From BJGO01 sp964640655 (GTDB lineage: Bacteria > Bacteroidota > Bacteroidia > Chitinophagales > UBA10324), in contig CAZXFT010000010.1 in the NCBI GenBank assembly GCA_964640655.1, forward strand, positions 47,124 to 111,123: 64,000 bases of DNA. Direction: 5' to 3'. The notes under the pieces were generated by a model. The model saw nothing but the letters and a program-made list of their open reading frames with translations, was not told the origin of the DNA and ran no database searches. The position numbers and the translations under genes were made by a program. Below, piece after piece: positions 57,201 to 64,000 of the stretch. Numbering within the stretch: the stretch's first letter is position 1; every line of letters begins with the position of its first letter.

Positions 57201-57370
57201 AAACCCATCAATTTTAAGAAGTCACGGCGACCGGATGATTTCTTAGTGATTGTATCAGCAATAATTTCTTCAACAGGAACTTCATCGGCAAATTCTTTAT
57301 CGCGAAGTTCAACGAAGGAGGCCTCTTCGTGTAGTTCTTCAAGGCCTTTCCAATATTTATTAGTATCCAT
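54260..57370 (-). CDS. actB: Alternative complex III subunit ActB (iron-sulfur protein)
   Basis: This 1036-residue protein is the periplasmic iron-sulfur subunit of ACIII. A twin-arginine signal (GRRDFLKLMGFS, about residues 47-58) precedes a possible lipobox Cys (AASC). Residues about 60-740 resemble a molybdopterin oxidoreductase but the domain is known to lack the cofactor in ACIII. The C-terminal 290 residues are ferredoxin-like, with four Cys clusters: CIGCGACGVAC, CQHCENAPCENVCP, CIGTRYCANNCP and CSFC with CQSSCP. Known relatives hold three [4Fe-4S] and one [3Fe-4S]. Electrons flow from quinol in ActC through ActB to the cytochromes ActA and ActE. Confidence 0.96.
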   Translation of the reverse strand: MDTNKYWKGLEELHEEASFVELRDKEFADEVPVEEIIADTITKKSSGRRDFLKLMGFSVTAATVAASCRIPVKKAIPYAIKPEEIVPGLANYYASTFADGSDYCSVLVKVRDGRPIKIEGNSNSTVTKGGTSARAQASVLALYDSRRQRGPKKGTEAAEWSQIDSEITEKLKSIKAANGQIRILSNTILSPSTLQVINNFTTEYPTTKHVVYEPTSYSAIADANEKSFGKRVIPGYNFDKANVIVGFACDFLGTWISPVEYTKQYVTNRKVSKEKQTMSRHYHVESRLSLTGSNADIRVPVKPSDVRRTLAALYNKIASSTGGTTAGNVSAPAKAEEALNAMTKDLLAAKGASLVVCGINDLSCQVLTNAINNLLGNYGTTIDLNNYSLAGQANDKAVNDLIGELNNNTVAAIIIYNSNPVYSLPNGAAFAEALKKAQLSIAISDRADETASLAQYTCPDNHYLESWNDAEPKSGSYSLTQPTIAPLFNTRQGQDSLLKWSGSSASFDALIQSFWSSNIFNKQSKFTSFDEFWENSVRYGVCDTAVTGVAPAFIGDVVTAANMLANTKSSESELVLYETVGIGNGKYANSPWLQEMPDPITKATWDNYICIPVQYAIDNNIADGDLLKVKSGNIEITLPALRQPGQSNGSFAVALGYGRTASGRAGDGVGQNAYPFVNFDGQNFSYDGLAVEVSVAGGSYPLALTQTHHSIEGRPVIRETALYEYKKNSASANEDKVKEPEYSEASLYPEHEYSPLKWYMSIDLNSCIGCGACGVACTAENNVPVVGKVEVARAHEMHWMRIDRYYSFVNPNSALLEDRVTKEKEYDHQFSSAFVTDYENVNVAFQPMLCQHCENAPCENVCPVAATNHSTEGINQMAYNRCIGTRYCANNCPYKVRRFNWLDYTEADSFPYNTATENQRIGMLDNITRMVLNPDVTVRSRGVMEKCSFCVQRVQDVKLQAKKENRKVGGDEVKTACQSSCPADAIVFGNIKDSTSTVSKLKADERTYHVLAEIDTAPSVGYMVKIRNIEEKNSNA

Positions 57371-57399
57371 TAAACAGAGTTCTTTTTAGGATAAACTTT

Positions 57400-58638
57400 T
57401 TAGTAGTGACATTTTTGACATTCGGTACCGCCAACCATTCCTTCAGTAACCGCTTTAATCTTACCGCTCTTTACATCTTCATGCAGTTTTTCAAACTGTG
57501 AATAATAGTTGTTCGAAGCAAACTGTACTTCGGTTTCGCGATGACAATTAATACACCAACCCATTGAGAGGCTACTGAATTGTGCAACCTTCTCCATAGT
57601 TTCAATAGGACCATGGCATGTCTGGCATTCTATATTACCGGCTTTCACGTGCTGAGAGTGATTGAAATAAACATGATCTGGCAGGTTATGAATTTTAACC
57701 CATTTTATTGGAGTGTTATTATTGTATGCATCAAGAATTTTAGCAATCTCTGCAGTTCCTTCCGGACTACGACCTTCCTGAACCGCTTTGTGACAATTCA
57801 TACAAACATTCACGGATGGAATGCTTGCTGCTTTACTCTTTTCGGCACTTGCGTGACAGTATAAACAGTTAATCTGATTGGTGCCGGCATGAATTTTATG
57901 TGAGAACTTAATAGGTTGTTCAGGAGCGTAACCTTTGGAACGACCTAGTTTCTGTGCTTTTTCAACCGTAGTATAACCAAGTAATGCTATTAAGATGAGA
58001 AGCATTACTGCAATTGAATTTTTCTGACGTAAAATCTGGAAGAAAGACTGAGGTTCGGTAACAGGTTCGTTATTTCGAATCTGAGTAAGTTTTCTTAAGT
58101 TGGCAATAATACGGCTTAAGAAAAAAGCAATGGCTAAGAATACAACAATGATAACATAAAGTAATGGTCTGTAATCCACAGGACCTGATTCGCCACTACC
58201 AGATGCTGCTGCGCCATTACCACCGGCACTTGCCTGAACCCCGCCACCTTCACTTTCTTGAACTATGTATGCTAAAATTGACTTAATGTCATCATCAGAA
58301 AGATTGGTGAAACTGGGCATTTCATTCTTTGCATATTTTTCCCACACAGCGATAGCGTCTTTATCTCCGCTTTTTCGCAATTCAGCATTGTTTCGAATCC
58401 ATTTTAACAACCATTCTTCGCTTCTGCGTTTATGAACGTCTTTTAACTCCGGACCAACTAATTCGCCTTTAATCTTATGGCAAGAAGTACAGTACTGTTT
58501 ATATATTTTTTGCCCGGATGCTGCTGATACTTCAGCTTTAGCATCAAGAAATTGAACTAAAAATATACTTAGGAAGAGAGGAAGGATGGCTCGATTGAAG
58601 CCTTTGATTGTCAAACGTTTACGTAGAGTTTTGAGCAT
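57400..58638 (-). CDS. actA: Alternative complex III subunit ActA, hexaheme cytochrome c
   Basis: This 412-residue protein is the multiheme cytochrome of ACIII and the first gene of the act-cox operon. A signal peptide (about 15-36) precedes a monoheme cytochrome c domain with CTSCH at residues 50-54 and a likely Met ligand in NEMPSFTNLS. Two membrane helices follow (about 158-180 and 210-228). The C-terminal half is a c7-type domain with five more heme motifs: CLYCH, CMNCH, CQTCH, CINCH and CQKCH, the last one ending two residues before the C-terminus. That gives six hemes in one chain, against five in the usual description of ActA. Extra His residues for bis-His ligation are present (FSHKIHAG, YFNHSQHV). 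Confidence 0.94.
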   Translation of the reverse strand: MLKTLRKRLTIKGFNRAILPLFLSIFLVQFLDAKAEVSAASGQKIYKQYCTSCHKIKGELVGPELKDVHKRRSEEWLLKWIRNNAELRKSGDKDAIAVWEKYAKNEMPSFTNLSDDDIKSILAYIVQESEGGGVQASAGGNGAAASGSGESGPVDYRPLLYVIIVVFLAIAFFLSRIIANLRKLTQIRNNEPVTEPQSFFQILRQKNSIAVMLLILIALLGYTTVEKAQKLGRSKGYAPEQPIKFSHKIHAGTNQINCLYCHASAEKSKAASIPSVNVCMNCHKAVQEGRSPEGTAEIAKILDAYNNNTPIKWVKIHNLPDHVYFNHSQHVKAGNIECQTCHGPIETMEKVAQFSSLSMGWCINCHRETEVQFASNNYYSQFEKLHEDVKSGKIKAVTEGMVGGTECQKCHY

Positions 58639-58659
58639 TCGTACTCAATTTTGTGCGCA

Positions 58660-58690
58660 CAAATATATAGGTGCACCTAACAATTTTCAA
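58660..58690 (-). promoter_or_regulatory. Promoter of the act-cox operon, with palindromes
   Basis: On the minus strand TATATTTG (58667-58660) is a perfect -7 element, 22 bases before the actA ATG. A TTG 20 bases upstream (58690-58688) can serve as the -33 element. The 10-bp palindrome AGGTGCACCT (58669-58678) lies in the spacer, and GTGCGCAC (58653-58660) lies at about the transcription start. These may be operator sites. Confidence 0.5.
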
Positions 58691-58973
58691 TGTTTTGAAT
58701 TGAATTTTCAACAATTTACACGTTATCCACAACATTAAGCAGCCCCACGTATTTATTAGTAAACGATTACATATTCACTTGTAACTATCGTTACATTCTC
58801 TAAGTCAATTAATTAGACTCACAAATTTTTACTAATAATCAAGTCAATATATTTTTTTGAATTGTCATGATTGTGTAAAATTTTTTTTAAAATTTAGAAC
58901 TTGTCTAAATAACAATTGCAATAACGGCCTTTTATTATTTCTGTTAGTCTTGTTAAAATTTTCGACATCTATT
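58691..58973. other. AT-rich divergent intergenic region between actA and the S9 peptidase
   Basis: This stretch has several A/T runs and no recognised gene. A sequence identical to a DnaA box (TTATCCACA, near 58723-58731) occurs once. The start of the S9 peptidase gene at 58974 is preceded by TTAAAATTTTCG, which only loosely resembles a -7 element. An in-frame extension of the peptidase to 58857 crosses this region and is not supported. Confidence 0.45.
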
Positions 58974-61010
58974 ATGATACTTAAACTTCGATTTACATTA
59001 CTATCTTTTCTCATACTCTCTCAAGCATTTGCACAAAATAAAATGAACGAAGAACTTTTGTGGTCGTTGCAACGACTTAGTGCAGAAACACTGAGCGCTG
59101 ATGGTAAAACTATATACTTTGGTCTTTCACTGCCTGATGTACCTAATGACCGCAGCGAGCGCAACATTTATACTATACAGTCAGACGGAACAAACCAAAA
59201 ACAGATTACAACCTCAACCGGTAACGAGGGCAATGTAATCGCGCTGAAGAATGGTTCAATCCTTTATTCTTTCAAAGGGCAAATATGGTTAGCTAATGCA
59301 GATGGAACAAATGCTAAGACTATAAGCAGTGAGAGTAGCAGCTACGAAAACTTCAAGCTTAACACCTCGGAAACTAAGATACTGTTCTCGCGCGATGTTA
59401 AGGTTTTTAAAACAACTGCAGACCTCTATCCTGACTTACAAAAAAGTAAAGGCCGTGTTTTTGATGCGTTATTCTATCGCCACTGGGATCAATACGCTGA
59501 TGAGTCTGTATCGCATGTTTTTATAGCAGACTTTTTAAATAATACTATTAGTAACGAAAAAGATATTATGGAGGGTGAAGCGTTCGATTGTCCTCAACAA
59601 CCGATGGGAGGTAGCGAAGATTTTGTTTTTTCTCCTGATGGCAGCAAAGTCTATTACGTGAGTAAGAAGATTTCAGGAACATCTGATGCGCTGAGTACCA
59701 ATTCAGATATCTATGAATTTGACTTATCAAGATCAAAAACAAGAAATGTGAGTGCCGGAATGAAAGGTTATGATACACATCCTTTAGTGAGTCCGGATGG
59801 TAAATGGATGTGCTGGTTGAGTATGGCTCGCGACGGATATGAATCGGACAAAAACGATATCATCCTATATAATCTCAGTAACCAATCGCAACTGAATTTG
59901 ACCCGTGATTGGGACAATACGGTTCAGGAATTTATTTTCAGCAACGACAGCAAGAAAATTTATTTCAGTGCTTATACCGGAGGCAGCAAACATTTGCACG
60001 AACTCACATTGCCCGGTGAAAAAACATTCACCACAAAAAGCATCAACATCAAGCAGTTAACGCAAGGCGATTTTGATGTAGCAGACATCGTTGGTCAATC
60101 CGGTACAATGATATTATTCAGCAGAACGGATATGAATCATGCTCCTGACCTATTCAAATATGATTTTGTTAAAGGAACAACATTGCAACTCACACAGGTG
60201 AACAAAGACATCTACGACAAAGTAAGTATGTGTCGCATAGAAAAGCGAATGATAAAAACGAGTGACAAAATGCAAATGCTTACATGGATTGTATATCCCC
60301 CCGATTTTGACCCGAATAAAAAGTATCCGGCTTTGTTATATTGTCAAGGTGGTCCACAAAGTGCCGTATCTCAGTTTTACAGTTACCGTTGGAATTTTCA
60401 GCTGATGGCTTCTAAAGGCTATATAGTCATTGCACCCAACCGCCGGGGATTGCCGGGTTTCGGTTCTTCTTGGAACGAGCAAATCAGCGGCGACTGGGGT
60501 GGTCAGGCTATGCTGGATTATCTGGCTGCTGTGGATTCTATGAAACAACTTTCGTTTATTGATTCAAAACGAATAGGTGCTGTAGGAGCAAGTTATGGCG
60601 GATACTCTGTTTATATGCTTGCCGGTATTCACGACAATCGTTTTAAAACATTTATCTCTCACTGCGGTTTATTCGATTTGCGCTCGTGGTATGGCAGTAC
60701 GGAAGAAATGTGGTTTGCCAACTGGGATATTGGTGGACCATATTGGGACAATCGTTATAAAGAACTCTATCAAATACATGACCCCATTAACTATGCGGCC
60801 AACTGGAATACTCCCATACTTGTTATTCACGGCGGGTTGGATTATCGAGTTCCTGAAACTCAGGGAATGGAAGCATTTCAGTTAGCACAGTTGAAAGGTA
60901 TAAAAAGCCGTTTTGTGTATTTCCCTGATGAAGGCCATTGGATTATGAAACCGCAAAATGGTATTCTCTGGCAACGTGAATTCTATCGTTGGCTCGAGGA
61001 GACTTTATAG
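58974..61010 (+). CDS. S9 family prolyl oligopeptidase (acylaminoacyl-peptidase/DPP V-like)
   Basis: The start is taken as ATG at 58974 with a signal peptide (MILKLRFTLLSFLILSQAFA, then Gln), giving 678 residues; the frame is open to 58857 but the extra 39 residues do not look like a protein start. A seven-bladed WD40-like propeller (about 25-420) carries TolB-like repeats (FSPDGSKVYYVSKK, VSPDGKWMCWLSM). The alpha/beta-hydrolase domain follows, with Ser in VGASYGGYSVYM, Asp in GGLDYRVPETQ and His in DEGHWI. It is probably a periplasmic peptidase for short peptides. It is 95 bases before the amylase gene and may be co-transcribed with it. Confidence 0.93.
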   Translation: MILKLRFTLLSFLILSQAFAQNKMNEELLWSLQRLSAETLSADGKTIYFGLSLPDVPNDRSERNIYTIQSDGTNQKQITTSTGNEGNVIALKNGSILYSFKGQIWLANADGTNAKTISSESSSYENFKLNTSETKILFSRDVKVFKTTADLYPDLQKSKGRVFDALFYRHWDQYADESVSHVFIADFLNNTISNEKDIMEGEAFDCPQQPMGGSEDFVFSPDGSKVYYVSKKISGTSDALSTNSDIYEFDLSRSKTRNVSAGMKGYDTHPLVSPDGKWMCWLSMARDGYESDKNDIILYNLSNQSQLNLTRDWDNTVQEFIFSNDSKKIYFSAYTGGSKHLHELTLPGEKTFTTKSINIKQLTQGDFDVADIVGQSGTMILFSRTDMNHAPDLFKYDFVKGTTLQLTQVNKDIYDKVSMCRIEKRMIKTSDKMQMLTWIVYPPDFDPNKKYPALLYCQGGPQSAVSQFYSYRWNFQLMASKGYIVIAPNRRGLPGFGSSWNEQISGDWGGQAMLDYLAAVDSMKQLSFIDSKRIGAVGASYGGYSVYMLAGIHDNRFKTFISHCGLFDLRSWYGSTEEMWFANWDIGGPYWDNRYKELYQIHDPINYAANWNTPILVIHGGLDYRVPETQGMEAFQLAQLKGIKSRFVYFPDEGHWIMKPQNGILWQREFYRWLEETL

Positions 61011-61104
61011 GTTTATTCTGCGAAACAACTTCATCATAACCTTATTATCAGATTACGAAATGTTTATATACAATAACATATCAATCAGCAATAAAAGTTT
61101 ATTT

Positions 61105-63486
61105 ATGAAAAAACTAACAATACTATTTGCACTCGCTATCATTTTGTTTTATGCTTCCTGCACTTCTCATCATGAAAATAAATTCCCCGAACAACCATTA
61201 GTGCCCGGCTTACTGATGCCTGTTACTCTTAATCCTGACACTACTACCCTGTTCATGAATGACTTTTTTGTGAATGAACAATGGCTGGATTCTTTTCAAG
61301 CTACTGCTGCCTTGAAGTGTACATTAAGCAGCGATAAGAAAAAGATGTTGGTTACGGTGCAATCAGAATTGGCGCACCAATCCAACTTGCGTTTCTACGC
61401 ACAAGGGTTTGCTTATGATGTTTTGTTGAAGCGATCGCCTAAAGTGGATGTGATTATAACTTACCAAACTCAAAAAGGAGAAAAAGAACCTCTTCAGGTG
61501 CAACTCGCGTCGGAGATTAACGGATGGACACCGGCCAGTACAAATTTTGTGAAAGATGAAAATAACCTTTGGACATGTAAACTCAGATTAAATCCCGGTA
61601 GTTATCAGTATCAGATTGTTGTAGATGGAAAATGGATGCTTGACCCTGCCAACGAATCAAAAGCAGATAATAATGTGGGTGGTGTTAATTCATTGCTTGC
61701 TGTAGGAAATATGAACCGTGAAAAGTATCCTCAACTCATCACTGATAGTTTTAATCCGCACAACATCAATTTAACGACTGTAAACAGCCCTGATTCTTTT
61801 TTTGCGTACTGGCAGAATTACAGAGTGAAAACTGTTTATCAGCAGAAGAATAATAAACTGAGTATTGATATACCTGAAGCTGCCAGGAAGATGCAGCAGT
61901 CCTGGATAAGGGTGTATGCCTGCAACTCTAAAGGCGAAGCCAATGATATTCTTGTTCCACTTCATCTGGGCAAGGTGGTTACTGATGCACAGGAATTGAG
62001 TTTGGATGATAAGTACAAAACCATTATGTATTTCCTCATGGTTGATCGTTTTAAAGATGGCGACTCATCTATCAACAAGCCACTAAACGATAAACGAGTG
62101 AGCATTAAAGCCGATTATCAGGGTGGTGACCTTGCAGGAATAACACAAAAAATTAAAGACGGTTACTTCTCGAAACTTGGAATCAACTGCATCTGGGTTT
62201 CTCCCATTACTCAAAATCCATATGCCGCTTATCAGGAATATCCTGCACCTCACAGGTGGTTCAGTGGATACCATGGTTACTGGCCTATAACATTCACCAC
62301 AGTAGACACTCGTTTTGGCAATGCTGCTGCGCTGGATACATTAGTCTCACTGGCACATCGAAAAAACATTAAAGTGATTCTCGACTTTGTATCAAACCAC
62401 GTGCACGAAGAAAATCCTTTATATAAAAACCATCCCGAATATTTTGTGTCTGTTGACTTGCCCGATGGAAGAAAGAACATTCGTATCTGGGATGAGCACC
62501 GCCTGACTACCTGGTTCGATACGTTTATGCCCGATATTGATTACAGCAAACCCGAGGTGGTTAATCTGATGGTGGACAGCAGCGTTTACTGGATAAAACG
62601 ATTCAAGTTAGACGGCTTCCGCCACGATGCCACCAAACATGTTCCTGAAGCATTCTGGAGAGCGCTGACCAAAAAACTTAAACAAGATATTATTATTCCC
62701 GAGCAGCGCGATTTGCTGCAGATTGGTGAAACGTTTGGAAGTCGCGAGCTTATTGCATCGTATGTTTCAAGTGGTATGCAGGATGCGCAGTTCGATTTCA
62801 ATCTATATTTCGATGCGCGCAGCGTGCTGGCGCAAGACAATACTTCGTTCCACATTTTGAAAAGTTCTATGCTGAGTACGTTCAACTACTATGGATGGCA
62901 TTCGCTGATGGGCAACATTACGGGCAATCACGACATTACACGCTTCATTTCTTTAGCAAGCGGCGCTATGACTTTTCAGGAGAACGATCGTGAAGCGGGA
63001 TGGAACAGAGAGATAAAAGTAGAATCGCCGGTAGGTTATTACCGGCTGATGCAGTTGCAGGCATTTAACATGACCATTCCCGGCATACCGGTAATTTATG
63101 CGGGTGACGAAATCGGCGACCCAGGTGCCAACGACCCAGACAACCGCAGGATGATGCGCTTCGATAATTTATTGCAGGAGGAGATGAATGTAAAATCGGT
63201 TGTGGAGCGATTGAGCAAACTGCGCGCAATGTCTATGCCTTTGCTTTATGGCGATATAGATATAGTGGTCTGCACGGAAAGCTACCTGGCTTATGTGCGC
63301 CATTACTTTAATGAAGATGTGCTGGTGGTGTTTAATAAATCGAGGCAGGGAGCAAAAATCTCCTTTACCCTACCCGATTATGTGAAGCTTAAAAACCATA
63401 AGACTGTGCTGGGACATCAGATAGAAATGAAAGGCAAAGAGGTAACGCTGGAAATGACGGCAGTAAGTTTTGAAGTGGTTTATTGA
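61105..63486 (+). CDS. GH13 alpha-amylase family lipoprotein with CBM48-like domain
   Basis: The start is taken as ATG at 61105 (MKKLTILFALAIILFYASC), giving 793 residues with lipobox FYASC; the frame extends to 60958 over the end of the peptidase gene but has no signal there. Residues about 120-210 form a CBM48/AMPK-like glycogen-binding domain (INGWTPASTNF, then LNPGSYQYQIVVDGKWMLDP). The GH13 barrel lies at about 310-720, with DFVSNHVHEE, the nucleophile Asp in GFRHDATKHVPEAF, acid/base Glu in QIGETFGSRE and the transition-state Asp in ITGNHDITRF. It should cleave alpha-glucans (starch, glycogen, maltodextrin) at the cell surface or in the periplasm. SusC/SusD-type genes are not next to it. 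Confidence 0.92.
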   Translation: MKKLTILFALAIILFYASCTSHHENKFPEQPLVPGLLMPVTLNPDTTTLFMNDFFVNEQWLDSFQATAALKCTLSSDKKKMLVTVQSELAHQSNLRFYAQGFAYDVLLKRSPKVDVIITYQTQKGEKEPLQVQLASEINGWTPASTNFVKDENNLWTCKLRLNPGSYQYQIVVDGKWMLDPANESKADNNVGGVNSLLAVGNMNREKYPQLITDSFNPHNINLTTVNSPDSFFAYWQNYRVKTVYQQKNNKLSIDIPEAARKMQQSWIRVYACNSKGEANDILVPLHLGKVVTDAQELSLDDKYKTIMYFLMVDRFKDGDSSINKPLNDKRVSIKADYQGGDLAGITQKIKDGYFSKLGINCIWVSPITQNPYAAYQEYPAPHRWFSGYHGYWPITFTTVDTRFGNAAALDTLVSLAHRKNIKVILDFVSNHVHEENPLYKNHPEYFVSVDLPDGRKNIRIWDEHRLTTWFDTFMPDIDYSKPEVVNLMVDSSVYWIKRFKLDGFRHDATKHVPEAFWRALTKKLKQDIIIPEQRDLLQIGETFGSRELIASYVSSGMQDAQFDFNLYFDARSVLAQDNTSFHILKSSMLSTFNYYGWHSLMGNITGNHDITRFISLASGAMTFQENDREAGWNREIKVESPVGYYRLMQLQAFNMTIPGIPVIYAGDEIGDPGANDPDNRRMMRFDNLLQEEMNVKSVVERLSKLRAMSMPLLYGDIDIVVCTESYLAYVRHYFNEDVLVVFNKSRQGAKISFTLPDYVKLKNHKTVLGHQIEMKGKEVTLEMTAVSFEVVY

Positions 63487-63620
63487 TAGCGTATAAGGTG
63501 TGTGGTGCAGAGAGGTGGTTTGGGAGCGTATTTTGAGTTAGCTTATATAAGTAGAATAGGACTCGTGTAAAGCGGATGCGAGGCAGAGAAGTGTGTTTGG
63601 GAGGCGGAGAAGAGCGGAAG

Positions 63621-63657
63621 CGGGTATGGGTGTAAGCCGATTTGGGGATGGTGTAAA
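63621..63657. repeat. 37-bp direct repeat, copy 1
   Basis: Identical over 37 bases to 63728-63764, with 107 bases between starts. The intervening text holds a third, partial version (63664-63690), which shares 19 bases with 63757-63775. Confidence 0.9.
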
Positions 63658-63727
63658 CGGTTTGGGGTATGGGTGTAAATGAAAAAGGGATGGAGAGAAA
63701 TGGATTATGGGCTGCGAAGTGTGGATT

Positions 63728-63764
63728 CGGGTATGGGTGTAAGCCGATTTGGGGATGGTGTAAA
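63728..63764. repeat. 37-bp direct repeat, copy 2
   Basis: Identical over 37 bases to 63621-63657. It runs directly into the 21-bp tandem array that starts at 63769. Confidence 0.9.
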
Positions 63765-63768
63765 TGAA

Positions 63769-63957
63769 AAAGGGACTGACGGAAGAGGAAAAGGGATTGG
63801 CGGAAATGAAAAAGGGACCGGCGGAAATGGAAAAGGGACCGGCGGAAATGGAAAAGGGATTGACGGAAATGGAAAAGGGATTGACGGAAATGGAAAAGGG
63901 ATTGACGGAAATGGAAAATGGATTGACGGAAATGGAAAAGGGATTGACGGAAATTGA
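63769..63957. repeat. Minisatellite of nine 21-bp units
   Basis: The consensus unit is AAAGGGATTGACGGAAATGG plus a final A. Nine units fit exactly into 189 bases. Units 5, 6 and 7 are identical; units 3 and 4 are identical to each other (ACCGGC instead of ATTGAC); units 1, 2, 8 and 9 carry single or few changes. The 3' end breaks off into GACCC. Confidence 0.93.
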
Positions 63958-64000
63958 CCCTTCCTAAAAAAACCTTACACATTTTAAGTGTTGTTACTAA

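Larger units (their letters stand above)
63487..64000. other. Repeat-rich non-coding end of the window
   Basis: No convincing gene is seen in these 514 bases. The plus strand is strongly purine-rich, with repeated GGGTATGGGTGTAA-like text. It contains a 37-bp exact direct repeat (63621-63657 and 63728-63764) and the 21-bp minisatellite at 63769-63957. Open frames on both strands arise because the repeat unit is a multiple of three without stops. Confidence 0.7.

Noticed and set aside
58691..58860. Replication origin
   Set aside because: One perfect DnaA box (TTATCCACA) lies in an AT-rich gap, but a single box is expected by chance in a window of this size and there is no cluster, nor dnaA, dnaN or gidA nearby.
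58857..58973. Extension of the S9 peptidase to ATG 58857
   Set aside because: The added 39 residues have no signal-like start, whereas ATG 58974 begins a good signal peptide.
63769..63957. CRISPR array
   Set aside because: The 21-bp units are directly adjacent with no unique spacers, and no cas gene is present.
63679..63967. Plus-strand frames encoding GKGIDGN or EKGLTEM repeats
   Set aside because: Two overlapping frames are open over the same tandem repeat, with no signal peptide, promoter or ribosome site. Neither is more likely than the other.
63389..63982. 197-codon minus-strand open frame with FRQSLFH repeats
   Set aside because: It exists because the 21-bp repeat has no stop in that frame, overlaps the end of the amylase gene and continues into low-complexity sequence with no protein-like composition.
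1..64000. tRNA, rRNA, insertion sequences or phage genes
   Set aside because: I looked for conserved tRNA arms, rRNA text, transposase motifs and terminal inverted repeats by eye and found none; a covariance-model or profile scan would be decisive.

Overview
The window is about 64 kb of moderately AT-rich chromosomal DNA from a member of the Bacteroidota. Several features agree on this: seven or eight secreted proteins carry type IX secretion (T9SS) sorting domains; the primary sigma factor is the short 288-residue type without region 1.1; promoters have the lineage's TAnnTTTG -7 element (often TAnnTTCG here); start codons mostly lack a Shine-Dalgarno sequence; and the respiratory chain uses an Alternative Complex III operon joined to a cytochrome c oxidase operon. 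I cannot place it below phylum. I saw no insertion sequence, prophage, CRISPR array, rRNA or tRNA, so this looks like ordinary chromosome rather than an island.

Layout. 1-6.3 kb (minus): a compact outer-membrane uptake operon reading HmuY-like protein with T9SS signal, TonB-dependent receptor, HmuY-like lipoprotein, PLP-dependent deaminase/desulfhydrase, followed by a truncated lamin-tail-domain secreted protein. 6.8-9.5 kb: katG and a small secreted protein. 9.5-17.2 kb: an S41 processing protease, murQ, and two adjacent large T9SS cargo proteins. 17.2-21.4 kb: prfB with an intact programmed +1 frameshift, then a three-gene MacAB-like ABC exporter. 21.5-27.5 kb (minus): rpoD, a large secreted CAP/OmpA-like protein, a subtilase with T9SS signal and a lipoprotein. 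27.5-31.8 kb: a decayed T9SS-domain fragment, a PQQ-type sugar dehydrogenase with T9SS signal, and pckA. 31.8-37.7 kb (minus): a T9SS type B protein and the panB / M1 aminopeptidase / 3-hydroxyacyl-CoA dehydrogenase cluster. 37.9-43.4 kb (plus): an oxidoreductase-like protein, a lipoprotein, a polyprenyl-phosphate sugar transferase and a DPP-IV-type peptidase. 43.4-58.6 kb (minus): fifteen tightly packed genes, actABCDEF then coxB, coxA, cyoE, two subunit III genes, subunit IV, SCO, DUF420 and a small CxxC membrane protein. 59-63.5 kb (plus): an S9 peptidase and a GH13 amylase-like lipoprotein. The last 500 bases are a repeat-rich, apparently non-coding stretch with nine 21-bp tandem units.

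How the genes fit together. The 43-58 kb block encodes the terminal half of aerobic respiration: quinol oxidation by ACIII, electron transfer to a caa3/aa3-type oxidase, heme a synthesis and copper insertion. The secreted peptidases (S8, S9 twice, M1), sugar dehydrogenase, BNR-repeat protein and amylase suggest an aerobic heterotroph that degrades proteins and polysaccharides. The HmuY/TonB operon probably imports heme or another ligand; katG would handle peroxide.

No wholly new defence or mobile system is visible. The items most worth following are the HmuY-receptor-HmuY operon with its coupled PLP enzyme, the TAnnTTCG promoter class, the T9SS relic, the CxxC protein at the end of the oxidase operon and the terminal minisatellite.
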